Positions 29,133-39,643 of a stretch of 52,457 bases of DNA are shown here, piece after piece. The position numbers and the translations under genes are program-made. The notes under the pieces were generated by a model. That model was not told where the DNA came from and did no database searches. It was given only the letters and a program-made list of their open reading frames with translations. How positions within the stretch are numbered: the first letter of the stretch is position 1; each line of letters starts with the position of its first letter. This DNA is from an uncultured Granulosicoccaceae bacterium (lineage in GTDB: Bacteria; Pseudomonadota; Gammaproteobacteria; CALCKW01), in NCBI GenBank assembly GCA_937925815.1, contig CALAMQ010000010.1, forward strand, positions 1-52,457. Direction: 5' to 3'.

Positions 29133-31784
29133 ATGCAAAAGCGTCCAGATTCCGACCCTACCGAAACACGCGAGTGGTTGGACGCACTCGATGCGGTAGT
29201 CGAACACGTAGGTGTCGAACGCGCGCACTTCCTGATTGAGCAACTGATCGACAAAGCGCGTCGCAGCGGTGCCAATCTGCCGTACACCGCGACCACGGCC
29301 TACATCAACACCATCCCACCAGATCAGCAGCACCCCAGCCCCGGCGACCATGAGATTGAGTACCGCATCCGCTCGATGATTCGATGGAATGCGACCGCCA
29401 TGGTGCTGCGCGCGAACCAAGACGATTCAGGCCTCGGCGGTCACATCTCCAGTTTCGCCTCAGCGGCCACCTTGTACGACGTCGGCTTCAACCACTTTTG
29501 GCATGCGCCGACCAACGAACACGGCGGCGACTTATTATTTGTGCAAGGTCACTGCGCGCCAGGCATTTACGCGCGGGCCTTTTTGGAAGGGCGTTTGAGC
29601 CGCGAGGATCTCGACAAATTTCGTCGCGAAGTGGATGGCGAAGGCCTCTCGTCTTACCCGCACCCGTATTTGATGCCCGATTTCTGGCAGTTCCCAACCG
29701 TCTCGATGGGTCTTGGGCCGCTGTCAGCTATCTACCAAGCGCGGTTTATGAAGTACCTCGAAGACCGCGGTTTGAGCAAAACCAGCAATCGCCAAATCTG
29801 GGCCTTTATGGGCGACGGCGAAATGGACGAGCCAGAGTCACTCGGCGCGATTTCACTCGCTGGCCGCGAGAAGCTCGGCAACCTCAACTTTGTCATCAAC
29901 TGCAACCTGCAGCGCCTGGATGGCCCGGTACGCGGCAACGGCAAGATCATCCAAGAGCTTGAAGGCGTATTCAGAGGCGCCGGTTGGAATGTCATCAAGG
30001 TGATCTGGGGGTCTTATTGGGACCCACTGCTCGCGCGCGACACCGAGGGACACCTGCAACAGGTGATGATGGATACCGTCGATGGCGAATATCAAAACTT
30101 CAAAGCCAAGGGTGGCGCCTACACCCGAGAGCATTTTTTCGGCAAGAGCCCAGAGACCAAGGCGATGGTCTCCACCCTCGCCGACGCGGACATCTGGCGT
30201 CTGAACCGCGGTGGCCACGATCCACACAAAGTCTACGCCGCCTACCACGCTGCGGTTAATACCCACGATCGACCAACCGTCATCCTCGCCAAAACGGTCA
30301 AGGGCTACGGCATGGGTGAAAGTGGTGAAGGCACCAACGCCACCCACCAACAAAAGAAAATGGCACTCGAAGCGCTCAAGCAAATGCGCACGCGCTTTGA
30401 TATCCCGCTAACCGACGAGCAAGTCGAGTCACTTGAATACATCAAGCCTGACGCCGACAGCCCCGAAATGACCTACATGCAGAAGCGCCGCCAGTCTCTC
30501 GGCGGTTTTCTGCCAGCGCGCAAGAAATTTGCGGCGCCGCTCGACATCCCCAAACTCGACGCCTTCAAGTCCCTGCTCGACGGCTCCGGTGACCGCGAGA
30601 TGTCGACCACCATGGCCTTTGTTCGCATCTTGAACACGCTGGTCAAGGACAAGCAGATCGGTAAAAACGTGGTGCCAATCGTGCCCGATGAGGCGCGCAC
30701 TTTCGGCATGGAAGGCATGTTCAGGCAGCTCGGCATTTACAGCTCTGTCGGGCAGCTCTATGAGCCGCAAGACCGCGACCAGATCATGTATTACAAGGAA
30801 GACAAGAGCGGGCAGATTCTCGAAGAGGGCATCAACGAAGCGGGCGCCATGAGCTCTTGGGTTGCCGCCGCCACGGCGTACTCAACGCACGGCGTCAACA
30901 TGGTCCCCTTCTACATCTACTACTCCATGTTCGGCTTCCAACGCATCGGTGATCTCGCCTGGATGGCCGGTGACATGCGCGCCCGTGGCTTTATGCTTGG
31001 CGGCACAGCCGGTCGCACCACGCTCAATGGCGAGGGCCTGCAGCACGAGGACGGCCACAGCCATATCCTCGCTAACACCATCCCCAACTGTGTCACCTAC
31101 GACCCCTGCTACGCCTACGAACTCGCCGTGATTATCCAACACGGTCTCAAGCGCATGTACCAGGACCAGGACGATGTCTTCCACTACATCACGGTGATGA
31201 ACGAAAACTACACCCACCCGCCGATGCCTGCTGGCAGCGAGGAAGGGATCATCCGCGGCATCTACAAACTGCACGCGGCAAAAGGCGAAAACAACAAGGT
31301 CCAATTGCTTGGCTCTGGCACCATCCTGCGCGAAGTCATCGCCGGTGCCGCGCTGTTGAAAGAGGATTTTGGTGTCGACGCTGACATTTTCTCGGTCACA
31401 AGTTTCAACGAACTGGCACGCGACGGCGCTGCTTGCGAGCGGCACAACATGCTCAATCCAACCGGCGAAGCACGCACCCCTTGGGTTAGCACCGTGCTCG
31501 ACGAGTCACTGCCAACTGTGACCTCCAGCGACTACATACGCGCCTGGGGCGATCAAATCCGGCCCTGGCTCAAAGGTGCATACACCGTGCTCGGCACAGA
31601 CGGCTTCGGCCGCTCCGACACGCGCGAGAAGCTGCGTGAGTTTTTCGAAGTGAACCGTTTCTATGTGGTGGTCGCAGCGCTACACACTCTGGCCGAAGAC
31701 AACAAAGTGCCACGCCAACTGGTCGCAGACGCCATGGCGAAATACGGCATCCAGCAAGACAAGCCCGACCCAATGACGTCGTAA
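29133..31784 (+). CDS. aceE: Pyruvate dehydrogenase E1, homodimeric
   Basis: Thiamine-diphosphate enzyme that decarboxylates pyruvate and acetylates the lipoyl groups of E2. 883 residues from ATG 29133, which has GAGG upstream; the codons before it are not conserved-looking. Signatures: [44 protein letters not shown], the diphosphate motif [10 protein letters not shown]...[17 protein letters not shown] and [18 protein letters not shown]. First gene of aceE-aceF-lpd with gaps of 15 and 9 bases. Confidence 0.98.
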   Translation: MQKRPDSDPTETREWLDALDAVVEHVGVERAHFLIEQLIDKARRSGANLPYTATTAYINTIPPDQQHPSPGDHEIEYRIRSMIRWNATAMVLRANQDDSGLGGHISSFASAATLYDVGFNHFWHAPTNEHGGDLLFVQGHCAPGIYARAFLEGRLSREDLDKFRREVDGEGLSSYPHPYLMPDFWQFPTVSMGLGPLSAIYQARFMKYLEDRGLSKTSNRQIWAFMGDGEMDEPESLGAISLAGREKLGNLNFVINCNLQRLDGPVRGNGKIIQELEGVFRGAGWNVIKVIWGSYWDPLLARDTEGHLQQVMMDTVDGEYQNFKAKGGAYTREHFFGKSPETKAMVSTLADADIWRLNRGGHDPHKVYAAYHAAVNTHDRPTVILAKTVKGYGMGESGEGTNATHQQKKMALEALKQMRTRFDIPLTDEQVESLEYIKPDADSPEMTYMQKRRQSLGGFLPARKKFAAPLDIPKLDAFKSLLDGSGDREMSTTMAFVRILNTLVKDKQIGKNVVPIVPDEARTFGMEGMFRQLGIYSSVGQLYEPQDRDQIMYYKEDKSGQILEEGINEAGAMSSWVAAATAYSTHGVNMVPFYIYYSMFGFQRIGDLAWMAGDMRARGFMLGGTAGRTTLNGEGLQHEDGHSHILANTIPNCVTYDPCYAYELAVIIQHGLKRMYQDQDDVFHYITVMNENYTHPPMPAGSEEGIIRGIYKLHAAKGENNKVQLLGSGTILREVIAGAALLKEDFGVDADIFSVTSFNELARDGAACERHNMLNPTGEARTPWVSTVLDESLPTVTSSDYIRAWGDQIRPWLKGAYTVLGTDGFGRSDTREKLREFFEVNRFYVVVAALHTLAEDNKVPRQLVADAMAKYGIQQDKPDPMTS

Positions 31785-31799
31785 TTTCCGGATTAAACC

Positions 31800-33443
31800 A
31801 TGACTCAGAAAATTGATATTCAGGTACCGGACATCGGCGACTCAGCAGAGGTCGAGGTCATAGAGGTATTGGTGGCGCTTGGTGACACCGTCGACGTTGA
31901 GCAGTCCCTGCTAACCCTAGAAAGCGATAAGGCGAGTATGGAAGTGCCGAGCAGTCATGCCGGTACCGTCGCCGCCATTTCGGTCAGTGTGGGCGACAAA
32001 GTCTCAGCGGGCTCAGCGGTTTTGACCCTAGAGATCAGTGACTCAGCAGACGCACAAGACGCCAGTTCCGCTGAAGACTCCAACGCAGAGGCGGCCACAG
32101 AAACAGCCGCAGCCGCGGCTGAGCAGAAAGACGTCGCGGTCACTGTGCCGGACGTTGGCAGCGATGAAGTGACCGTGATTGAAGTCATGGTCAAAGCCGG
32201 TGACACCGTCGAGGCCGAGCAATCCCTGCTTACGCTTGAGAGCGACAAAGCGAGCATGGATTTGCCAAGCCCGGTAGCTGGCACCGTATTGCAAGTCGAT
32301 GTCGAGGTCGGCTCCAAGGTCAGCGAGGGTGATCACGTCGCCCGAATCAGCGCCATTGCAGCGCCGAGCGCCGCGGCTGAGCCGGCACCGGCCGAGACAC
32401 CGCAGCCAAGCCCCGCACCATCGGCTGCGACACCCGCCGCTGCTGCGCCCGCGACACCACCGGCAGGTGGTACTGCCGCTCGTTCGCCAACGGCTGCAAT
32501 TGCGCACGCCTCCGGTAAGCGTGCCCACGCGAGCCCATCCGTACGCAAGTTTGCACGCGAACTCGGTGCCGACATCAACCAAGTGCCTGGCAGCGGACCC
32601 AAGGGCCGCATCCTCAAACAAGACGTCACCGATTTTGTGCGCGGCGTGGTTGAGAACGCTGGCAGCGTTGGCGTCAATGCCAGTGGCAAAGCGAGCGTTG
32701 GCGGCGCCGGCATTCCTCCGATTCCGGATGTGGACTTCTCCCGCTTTGGACCCATCGAGCGCGTGCCGCTGAGCCGGATCAACAAGCTCTCAGCAGCAAA
32801 TTTGCACCGTAGCTGGCTCAATGTGCCGTTGGTGACGCACACCGAAGAAGCCGACATCACTGAGCTCGAGGCCTTTCGCAAGTCGATCAAAGGCGACGCA
32901 GAAAAACGCGGTGTTCGGGTCAGCAGTCTGAGTTTTCAGATGATCGCGCTTGCGCGCACCCTCAAGGCATTTCCCAATTTCAACGCCTCGCTCTCACCAG
33001 ATGGCGAGTCGCTGATTTACAAGCAGTACTGCCACATCGGCATTGCCGTTGACACCCCGAATGGGCTGGTGGTGCCGGTGTTTCGCGACGTCGACACAAA
33101 ATCCGTGTTCGACCTCGCTGAAGAGATGATGGACGTGTCCTCAAGAGCGCGCGAGAAGAAGCTCAAGCCCGATGAAATGCAGGGCGCGTGCATGACAATT
33201 TCAAGCCTTGGCGGCATCGGTGGTCGGCACTTCACACCGCTTGTGAACGCACCAGAAGTTGCGATTCTCGGCGTCTCACGCGCCAAGATGGAACCCGTGT
33301 GGAACGGCGAGAGCTTTGAGCCGCGACTGATGCTGCCAATGTCACTCTCCTACGATCACCGCGCAATCGACGGTGCGGACGCGGCGCGCTTTTGCGTCTA
33401 CCTCTCCACCCTGCTCGGCGATATCCGCCGTTTGATGCTCTGA
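31800..33443 (+). CDS. aceF: Dihydrolipoamide acetyltransferase (PDH E2)
   Basis: Core of the pyruvate dehydrogenase complex; passes the acetyl group to CoA. 547 residues: lipoyl domain 1 (about 1-80, lipoyl Lys in LESDKASMEVPS), lipoyl domain 2 (about 115-190, LESDKASMDLPS), each followed by Ala/Pro/Glu-rich linkers, a peripheral-subunit-binding domain (ASPSVRKFARELGADINQVPGSGPKGRILKQD, about 240-275) and the catalytic domain ending with the active-site SYDHRAIDGADAARF. Two lipoyl domains rather than the three of E. coli. Confidence 0.97.
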   Translation: MTQKIDIQVPDIGDSAEVEVIEVLVALGDTVDVEQSLLTLESDKASMEVPSSHAGTVAAISVSVGDKVSAGSAVLTLEISDSADAQDASSAEDSNAEAATETAAAAAEQKDVAVTVPDVGSDEVTVIEVMVKAGDTVEAEQSLLTLESDKASMDLPSPVAGTVLQVDVEVGSKVSEGDHVARISAIAAPSAAAEPAPAETPQPSPAPSAATPAAAAPATPPAGGTAARSPTAAIAHASGKRAHASPSVRKFARELGADINQVPGSGPKGRILKQDVTDFVRGVVENAGSVGVNASGKASVGGAGIPPIPDVDFSRFGPIERVPLSRINKLSAANLHRSWLNVPLVTHTEEADITELEAFRKSIKGDAEKRGVRVSSLSFQMIALARTLKAFPNFNASLSPDGESLIYKQYCHIGIAVDTPNGLVVPVFRDVDTKSVFDLAEEMMDVSSRAREKKLKPDEMQGACMTISSLGGIGGRHFTPLVNAPEVAILGVSRAKMEPVWNGESFEPRLMLPMSLSYDHRAIDGADAARFCVYLSTLLGDIRRLML

Positions 33444-33452
33444 GGATTGATC

Positions 33453-35225
33453 ATGGCAGAGCTTCACACTATTGAAGTTCCAGATATTGGTGATTTCGAC
33501 GACGTTGAAGTCATCGAAATGTTGGTCTCCGTCGGCGACACCGTCGAGTCCGACCAGTCGCTGCTCAGCGTTGAAAGCGACAAAGCCAGCATGGACATCC
33601 CCGCACCGCACGCAGGCGTGGTCACCGCGCTGCAAGTGGCTGTTGGCGACAAAATTTCCGCAGGCAGTGTGATCGGTGTGATGGAACTCTCCGAAGCTGC
33701 TGCACCCGTTGCTGCAGCGCAGACCGCTGCCAACTCCACAACAGAGCCCGCAGCAGAGGCGCACAACAACACCCCAACTGCGGGTGCCGACCGGCACGTC
33801 CAGCTACTCGTTATCGGCGCTGGCCCCGGTGGGTATTCGGCGGCATTTCGCGCCGCTGATCTTGGTGTCAAGACTGTTCTCCTCGAACGCTATCCAACAC
33901 TTGGTGGTGTGTGTTTGAACGTGGGGTGCATCCCGTCAAAAGCGTTGTTGCATGTCGCCGCTGTGATTGATGAAACCCGTCACATGGGCGACACCGGTGT
34001 GCGTTTCGCCGAACCTGAGATTGACCTCGACGGCCTTCGCCAGCACAAAGACGGCGTCATTGGCAAACTCACTGGCGGGCTCGCCGGCATGGCGAAACAA
34101 CGCGGTGTCGACGTGGTCCAGGGCAGCGGCAGCTTCCGCGATGCCAACAGTGTCACGGTGGTACACGACGGTGGCGAGACCAGCACCTTGTCATTTGACT
34201 ACTGCATCATTGCCGCTGGCAGCGAGTCCGTGAGCTTGCCCTTTTTGCCAGAGGACCCGCGAATCGTCGATTCAACCGGCGCGCTCGCACTGCCGTCCAT
34301 ACCCAAACGCATGCTCGTCGTCGGCGGCGGCATCATCGGACTTGAGATGGGCTCTGTCTACGCAACACTCGGTGCGTCAGTGGACATTGTCGAGATGGCT
34401 GGCAACTTGATGCCAGGCGCTGACACGGATCTAGTCAAAGTGTGGCAAAAGCACAACGCCAAGCGGTTTAGCAACGTTATGCTCAACACGCGCACAACCG
34501 CGGCTGATGCCCGCGAAGACGGCGTGTATGTGAGCTTCGAAGGCGACGGTGCGCCGGCGGAGCCCGAGCGCTACGATCTCGTCTTGCAGGCTGTGGGTCG
34601 CCGACCCAATGGCGGCAGTATCGGTGTTGAAGCCGCCGGTTTGCCCGTCGACGAGCGCGGCTTCTTGTCGGTTGATCAACAGATGCGCACAGCTAACGCG
34701 CAGATCTTCGCCATCGGCGACATCGTGGGTCAGCCCATGCTGGCACACAAAGCGGTGCACGAAGGGCATGTGGCAGCAGAGGTCATCGCCGGTGAGATCA
34801 AGGCCGATGACACGCTCAAAGCGTCGGCATTTGATCCACTGCAAATTCCAAGCGTGGCCTACACCGACCCAGAAGTTGCGTGGGCGGGCAAGACTGAAAC
34901 CGAGCTTAAATCCGAGAACCGCGCCTACCGAAAAGGTCTGTTTCCGTTTGCCGCATCCGGCCGTGCGATCGCCAACCACCGCACTGAAGGATTCACCAAG
35001 CTGCTCTTTGACAAAGACACTGGACGGATCATTGGCGGCGGAATTGTTGGTACCGGAGCCGGTGATTACATCGGCGAAGTGTGTCTCGCAATTGAGATGG
35101 GTGCCGACGACGTCGACATTGGGAAAACAATTCACCCGCACCCAACCCTCGGCGAGTCCATTGGACTTGCGGCCGAGGTTGCACACGGCAGCTGCACCGA
35201 TCTCCCACCGCAGCGCGGCCATTGA
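33453..35225 (+). CDS. lpdA: Dihydrolipoamide dehydrogenase with N-terminal lipoyl domain (PDH E3)
   Basis: Reoxidises the lipoyl groups, passing electrons to NAD. 590 residues from ATG 33453, with GAGGA upstream. Residues about 1-80 form a full lipoyl domain with Lys in VESDKASMDIP; an Ala/Glu linker (about 82-110) follows. FAD domain LLVIGAGPGGYSAAFRAADLG, redox disulfide GGVCLNVGCIPSK, NAD motif VVGGGIIGLEMGSVYATLG, and the C-terminal IHPHPTLGES His-Glu pair. With E2 this gives three lipoyl domains per E2-E3 set. Confidence 0.97.
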   Translation: MAELHTIEVPDIGDFDDVEVIEMLVSVGDTVESDQSLLSVESDKASMDIPAPHAGVVTALQVAVGDKISAGSVIGVMELSEAAAPVAAAQTAANSTTEPAAEAHNNTPTAGADRHVQLLVIGAGPGGYSAAFRAADLGVKTVLLERYPTLGGVCLNVGCIPSKALLHVAAVIDETRHMGDTGVRFAEPEIDLDGLRQHKDGVIGKLTGGLAGMAKQRGVDVVQGSGSFRDANSVTVVHDGGETSTLSFDYCIIAAGSESVSLPFLPEDPRIVDSTGALALPSIPKRMLVVGGGIIGLEMGSVYATLGASVDIVEMAGNLMPGADTDLVKVWQKHNAKRFSNVMLNTRTTAADAREDGVYVSFEGDGAPAEPERYDLVLQAVGRRPNGGSIGVEAAGLPVDERGFLSVDQQMRTANAQIFAIGDIVGQPMLAHKAVHEGHVAAEVIAGEIKADDTLKASAFDPLQIPSVAYTDPEVAWAGKTETELKSENRAYRKGLFPFAASGRAIANHRTEGFTKLLFDKDTGRIIGGGIVGTGAGDYIGEVCLAIEMGADDVDIGKTIHPHPTLGESIGLAAEVAHGSCTDLPPQRGH

Positions 35226-35240
35226 TAATAGTGTGTCGGC

Positions 35241-35265
35241 AGATACGGCAACTCGCGCCGTATCT
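35241..35265 (+). terminator. Terminator-like hairpin after lpdA
   Basis: Perfect arms AGATACGGC (35241-35249) and GCCGTATCT (35257-35265), 16 bases after the lpdA stop; a second CCGTATC follows at about 35272 and could form an alternative stem. There is no T run, so it may protect the 3' end or act with Rho. Confidence 0.5.
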
Positions 35266-35436
35266 TGAGATCCGTATCAAGCTTGCATAACGCTCGGATA
35301 GCGAAAACCGTGAACAACGGCAGCGTTTCGCAACCGGCTCTGTTTTCGCAGCACAACGAAGTGTCTCACCCTGTGCTATAGATTTAACGAAATTCGCCAC
35401 GCTGTTGCGCGCACAGAACCTCTCGGAGCAAGACCC

Positions 35437-35850
35437 ATGTTAGACCACATTGAACAATCTAATACCGCTGGCAATGACTTTGGCAAGTTATTACTACGCC
35501 TGACAATCGGTGTGCTCTTGCTGTTTCACGGTTATGCAAAACTCAACGGCGATTTGGGTTGGCTGGAGAACATGCTTGCGGGCTACAACTTGCCACCACA
35601 GCTCGCCTACGGCGTCTACGCCGGTGAAATACTCGCGCCAATCATGATCATTCTCGGTGCGTTTTGCAGGCTTGGCGGGTTGATGGTGGTGGTCAACATG
35701 GGCTTCGCCTTGTTCCTCGCACACCAAAGTGAATTGATGCTGTTCGACGATCAGGGCGGCTACGCACTTGAGGTTCAGGCCTTCTACCTGTTTACAGCAT
35801 TGTCAGTGTTGTTTCTTGGCAGCGGGCGGTACGCAGTACGACCAGACTGA
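35437..35850 (+). CDS. DoxX-family membrane protein
   Basis: 137 residues with four hydrophobic segments: LLLRLTIGVLLLFHGYAKL, YAGEILAPIMIILGAFCRL, LMVVVNMGFALFLAHQ and LFTALSVLFLGSGRYAV. The R-x-G/T-V-L-L-L-F-H-G-x-x-K pattern near the N-terminus is typical of DoxX proteins, small quinol-oxidase-associated or redox membrane proteins of varied role. GGAG lies 8 bases before the ATG. A possible extended -10 (TGCTATAGA) is at 35374-35382. Confidence 0.87.
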   Translation: MLDHIEQSNTAGNDFGKLLLRLTIGVLLLFHGYAKLNGDLGWLENMLAGYNLPPQLAYGVYAGEILAPIMIILGAFCRLGGLMVVVNMGFALFLAHQSELMLFDDQGGYALEVQAFYLFTALSVLFLGSGRYAVRPD

Positions 35851-35871
35851 CTACGCGAGCCCTGCCCGTCT

Positions 35872-35909
35872 AACGAATCAAGCCGCTCAAATGAGCGGCT
35901 TGATTCGTT
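35872..35909. terminator. 38-base inverted repeat, bidirectional terminator
   Basis: Two perfect 18-base arms (35872-35889 and 35892-35909; outer AACGAATCA/TGATTCGTT, inner AGCCGCTCA/TGAGCGGCT) around an AA centre, between the convergent doxX and patatin-like genes. The plus-strand side ends in TTTT. The stop codon and last seven codons of the patatin-like gene lie inside it, so the sequence is both coding and a hairpin. Confidence 0.75.
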
Positions 35910-36963
35910 TTAGCAGCTGATCTGCATCTTCGACGCACGCAATGAATTCCTCACCGAGCGCGGCGCTGTGTTCAAGTGCATTGCGCCAGCGTGATTGTCG
36001 CGTGCTGTTATCGAGCGCAAAATCCGCACGGTCTGGTAACTTGCCGCCTGGCAATTGATCGAGGTACGCCTGGGTCGGGCTGATCAACAAGATATCGTCA
36101 AGAGCGGACACGGGGGCTGAGCGCCACGGCAGGAACTTGTCAAACCATCCCGGCTTCAAGTGGCCAAAGAAATGTGGATAGAGCGTGATACCAGCGGCTG
36201 GGCGTGGCGCGAAAATCAAACCGGGTATGGGGTGGTAATCAAGTAAGCCACCGTCGCGGTACACACCGGGTGCAGCATCGGCAATGTCACACACCCCCTC
36301 CATGTAGACAGGCAGTGCGCCGGACGCGCTGATCGCATCGACAATGTTGTTGTCGGTCAATGGAAACTGCAAACTTGGGATGCCGTCCGAAGCGCCGAGC
36401 AGCCAGTCACTTCGGGGGTCGCTGAACACCGACCGCGTCGCGCAACCTGACAGCCATTGACGCCCGATCAGATTGCGAAAAAAGCCCGCGACCAACATGC
36501 GTTTTTGCGAATTGAGATCTTTTCTTGCCAGTGCGCCTCGGCACAATGCAGCACTGGTGTGCAATCGGTAATGCGGGTGTGTCAGTACCGCTTTGCCATC
36601 GTCTGGCAAGGTCGCCGCAATCACTCGCGCCGTCTCCACAGCCACAGTTTCAGGACGTGGCTTGCCAAGGTAAGACTGGGCAATGTACGCGTTGGCGAGG
36701 TCTAAAAGCGCGTCTGCAGGCTCCGCCTGGCAGGCAGCTGCAAGCTTAAAGCTGCCGATTGATGTACCGAGTAGATCAATCGGTCCGCGCGCATCGCTTG
36801 GCAACCACTGGCCAAAAATGGCCTGGTCAAGGCCGCAGATACCAAGCCATTTGGCTGCACCCGAAGCACCCACCACGGCACGCACATCCGCCCCTCGCGG
36901 CCCGCGCTGCGCAAGCGTCAAGATCGCGCCCGCACCTGCGTGAAACTGAAGCAGGGGCTTCAC
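35887..36963 (-). CDS. Patatin-like phospholipase-family protein
   Basis: 358 residues from GTG 36963 (MKPLLQFHAGAGAILTLAQRG); the frame is open further upstream to 37050, but that part has no conserved look. The family's nucleophile elbow GTSIGS (GxSxG) is at about residue 66 and the dyad Asp in the DGGLLDYHP motif at about 239. Further features are IVDAISASGALPVYMEG and PHFFGHLKPGWFDKF. It is probably a lipid acyl hydrolase; no signal peptide or membrane segment is clear. Its 3' end is embedded in a large palindrome. Confidence 0.78.
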   Translation of the reverse strand: MKPLLQFHAGAGAILTLAQRGPRGADVRAVVGASGAAKWLGICGLDQAIFGQWLPSDARGPIDLLGTSIGSFKLAAACQAEPADALLDLANAYIAQSYLGKPRPETVAVETARVIAATLPDDGKAVLTHPHYRLHTSAALCRGALARKDLNSQKRMLVAGFFRNLIGRQWLSGCATRSVFSDPRSDWLLGASDGIPSLQFPLTDNNIVDAISASGALPVYMEGVCDIADAAPGVYRDGGLLDYHPIPGLIFAPRPAAGITLYPHFFGHLKPGWFDKFLPWRSAPVSALDDILLISPTQAYLDQLPGGKLPDRADFALDNSTRQSRWRNALEHSAALGEEFIACVEDADQLLKRIKPLI

Positions 36964-37202
36964 GTTAGAGTTGGAAAATGTGGCAGATAGTGCATCGCAA
37001 AACGGATGGGGGAACCGTACAATCGCATTTGGGTCTATTATTTTGGGCAACAGAGTGCCCGTTCACGAGGTGCGCTGTGACGCGCCACGCCACCGCGCAA
37101 GCGCGGCTGTGGTTGCGGCATCACGACACTGAACCGAGTGTATCGCATGTGATGCACTCACACACTTTCGCAGCACCGCTGCGACACCAAGGATATATTC
37201 CG

Positions 37203-37862
37203 TTGAAAAAAATCACCTCGGCCCTGCTGCTTGCCGCAGGCTTGTCCACTGCTGGCAGCGTTGGAGCCAATACCGAAATGCAGGATCTCAGTTACAGCCT
37301 AGGCGCCCTCGTTGGCGACCGCATTCTCGCACCTTACGCGGAACTCGATTACGACCGTTTGATGGAGGGCCTCAAAGCAGCCCACCAAAAAGGCGAACTG
37401 GAAATCGATCTGGAATCCGCTAACGCCATCGTTCAGGAACAAGCACAGAAAGCCCAAGAGCAAGCAACCGCAGTGGCGCGTGAAGCTGGCACGGCCTTCT
37501 TGGCAGAACAAGCTGCTCGCGACGGCGTCACCGCGACGGCCTCTGGGTTGCTCTACGAAGTGCGCGAAGAAGGCGACGGCGCTAAACCCGCCGCAACCGA
37601 TCAGGTCACTGTCCACTACGAAGGCAAGCTGATCGACGGCACTGTCTTTGACAGCTCAATCGCCAGGGGCGAGCCGACGAGCTTCGCACTCAATCAGGTC
37701 ATTCCAGGCTGGACTGAGGGACTGCAATTGATGTCAGAGGGCAGCAAATACACCTTCTACATCCCCTCTGATCTCGCTTACGGCGAGCGTGGTGCCGGTG
37801 GTCAAATTGGACCACACCAGGCACTCATCTTTGAGGTTGAGTTGATCAAGGTTGGTGAATAA
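37203..37862 (+). CDS. Exported FKBP-type peptidyl-prolyl isomerase
   Basis: 219 residues, FkpA/Mip-like. The start is TTG 37203, chosen because AAGGA lies 9 bases upstream and it gives a clean signal peptide (MKKITSALLLAAGLSTAGSVGA); earlier in-frame codons are Cys/His-rich noise. The N-terminal dimerisation helices run from about 28 to 105 (LSYSLGALVGDRILA...QEQAQKAQEQATAVAREAG), and the FKBP domain from about 120 to 218 (VTVHYEGKLIDGTVFDSS, VIPGWTEGLQLMSEGSKYTFYIPSDLAYGERGAGG, LIFEVELIKV). It assists folding in the periplasm. Confidence 0.92.
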   Translation: MKKITSALLLAAGLSTAGSVGANTEMQDLSYSLGALVGDRILAPYAELDYDRLMEGLKAAHQKGELEIDLESANAIVQEQAQKAQEQATAVAREAGTAFLAEQAARDGVTATASGLLYEVREEGDGAKPAATDQVTVHYEGKLIDGTVFDSSIARGEPTSFALNQVIPGWTEGLQLMSEGSKYTFYIPSDLAYGERGAGGQIGPHQALIFEVELIKVGE

Positions 37863-37899
37863 TCCACTCGGTCCCTGTGCCGAGCTATAGCCAACTGCA

Positions 37900-37943
37900 C
37901 GCGGCACTCGCCTGCCACACCGGCTCGCGCGGTGCCGCGTTTT
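37900..37943 (+). terminator. Terminator of the FKBP gene
   Basis: Arms CGCGGCAC (37900-37907) and GTGCCGCG (37932-37939) enclose a GC-rich 24-base loop and are followed by TTTT (37940-37943). It lies 37 bases after the stop. Confidence 0.55.
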
Positions 37944-38049
37944 CCCAAACGGGATGAACGCGTGGCGCACCCGACGGTAGAATGAACCAGGCGCAACACG
38001 GCCGCAGCCCGGCGGACAGCGTCTCGCTCAACCACCACGGATTACCGCC

Positions 38050-38676
38050 ATGACTTTGCACGTGATTGACCATCCCCTGATTCACCACAAAATGGGGTTG
38101 ATGCGTGAGATCTCGATCAGCACTAAGAGCTTTCGAGATTTGGCGGGCGAAGTTGGCATGCTGCTGACCTACGAAGCAACGCGAAATCTTCCAACCGAAA
38201 CCACGCGAATTGAGTGCTGGTCCGGCGAAGTCGAGGTGAAACAACTCGAAGGCAAGAAAATGACTGTGGTGCCCATTTTGCGCGCAGGCCTGGGCATGCT
38301 GAGCGGTTGCCTGGAGGCAGTTCCCAGCGCCAGGGTGTCAGTCGTTGGGCTCTACCGCGATGAGTCCACCCTCGAACCCGTCGCCTACTTTGACAAGGTC
38401 TGTCTCGATGTCGCCGAGCGGCGCGCGCTTGTCCTAGACCCTATGCTCGCAACTGGCGGCACCGCTATCGCCACCATCGACTTACTGAAATCCAAGGGCT
38501 GCACCGACATCCGCGCACTGTTTTTGGTTGCAGCGCCAGAAGGTGTGGCCGCGTTGCAGTCGGCACACCCCGATGTTGACATCTACATCGCCGCGTTGGA
38601 TGAACGCCTCAACGAGCACGGCTACATTCTGCCCGGACTCGGTGACGCCGGCGACAAGATATTCGGCACCAAATAG
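38050..38676 (+). CDS. upp: Uracil phosphoribosyltransferase
   Basis: Salvages uracil to UMP with PRPP. 208 residues, the usual length. [12 protein letters not shown] at the N-terminus, [10 protein letters not shown], the PRPP loop [10 protein letters not shown], and the uracil-binding C-terminus [17 protein letters not shown]. Single gene: no uraA permease adjacent. The 265-base gap after it (38677-38941) contains nothing I can name. Confidence 0.97.
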   Translation: MTLHVIDHPLIHHKMGLMREISISTKSFRDLAGEVGMLLTYEATRNLPTETTRIECWSGEVEVKQLEGKKMTVVPILRAGLGMLSGCLEAVPSARVSVVGLYRDESTLEPVAYFDKVCLDVAERRALVLDPMLATGGTAIATIDLLKSKGCTDIRALFLVAAPEGVAALQSAHPDVDIYIAALDERLNEHGYILPGLGDAGDKIFGTK

Positions 38677-38941
38677 CCCCAAAGCGGGACGCAGTGCACA
38701 CACCGGCTCACGCGCGACTGTTTTGCACCCTACACAACACCAAAAACGCGCATCCGCTAACAGTTTGGCGTGCGGCCTTGACCCATTATGAACTCGTCGA
38801 CACGCAGTAAGGGGTTGCTGCTAGACGACAGGGGCTGCCGCCTGAGGTCTGCGCTCTCGTAACCATCGTCATCAGACGGTTGTTTGCAGGGTTCCGTGAG
38901 ATCTGACCACAGGCGCCCCCACACCCTCCTTCCAGATCACT

Positions 38942-39643
38942 TCAGGGCTTTGCAGAATCACGCGAGTGAGGTGCAAGGGCCGCTGAGATGATGTCGCGCG
39001 ATCGCGACGCAAAGTCCCGACGCCACAACACATACAGCACCCAGATTGTGCCCACAGACAATCCCAGCGGGTGCAGCAACCACAAGAAACAGGCCAGCGC
39101 GAAAAAATAACCGCGCAAGCCGTTGTTGAAATGTTCAGCGGCGAGCATGTGTAACTGAGCAAGCTGTTCGATGCGGTTGCGCTGATCGTCCCCGGCGGCC
39201 TCGGGCATGGCGCCCATGAGCACAGCGCAATAGTTGAAAAGCCGGTAGCTCCACATGAGCTTGAAGAAGGCGAAGGCGAACACGCCGGCGACGAGCATGA
39301 CTTTGAAACGCCAATCAACGCCGATCGAACCCATTTCAAACACCGCCGAGGACATCGAGAATGACGCCTCGACGCTATAACCGAGCATAGCGGTCATCGC
39401 GCCAATCATCAGCACTGCGGTCGAGGCGAGAAAACCCACACCCTGCATCAACGCCGATTGAATTTGCGAATCAAAGATACGCACCTCGCGCGCCGCCATC
39501 GCGGTGATCCAATCCCGTCGAATCGAGTCCATATGCGCGGCAATACTGAGGTGTTGGCTGTGTTTGTCCGCGTACCACACATAGCCAAACCACCCGACAG
39601 TGAACACCAGCAAGCCTGCGACATCAAAAACGTTGAAATTCAT
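38942..39643 (-). CDS. DUF599-family membrane protein
   Basis: 233 residues from ATG 39643. About four hydrophobic segments: FDVAGLLVFTVGWFGYVWYA, GVGFLASTAVLMIGAMTAMLGY, FKVMLVAGVFAFAFFKLMWSYRLFNYCAVLMG and YFFALACFLWLLHPLGLSVGTIWVLYVLW. The RRDWITAMAAREVRIFDSQIQSALMQ...FLASTA pattern is typical of DUF599. Function unknown. The frame is open 106 codons upstream, but this would run into the divergent HAD gene. Confidence 0.85.
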   Translation of the reverse strand: MNFNVFDVAGLLVFTVGWFGYVWYADKHSQHLSIAAHMDSIRRDWITAMAAREVRIFDSQIQSALMQGVGFLASTAVLMIGAMTAMLGYSVEASFSMSSAVFEMGSIGVDWRFKVMLVAGVFAFAFFKLMWSYRLFNYCAVLMGAMPEAAGDDQRNRIEQLAQLHMLAAEHFNNGLRGYFFALACFLWLLHPLGLSVGTIWVLYVLWRRDFASRSRDIISAALAPHSRDSAKP

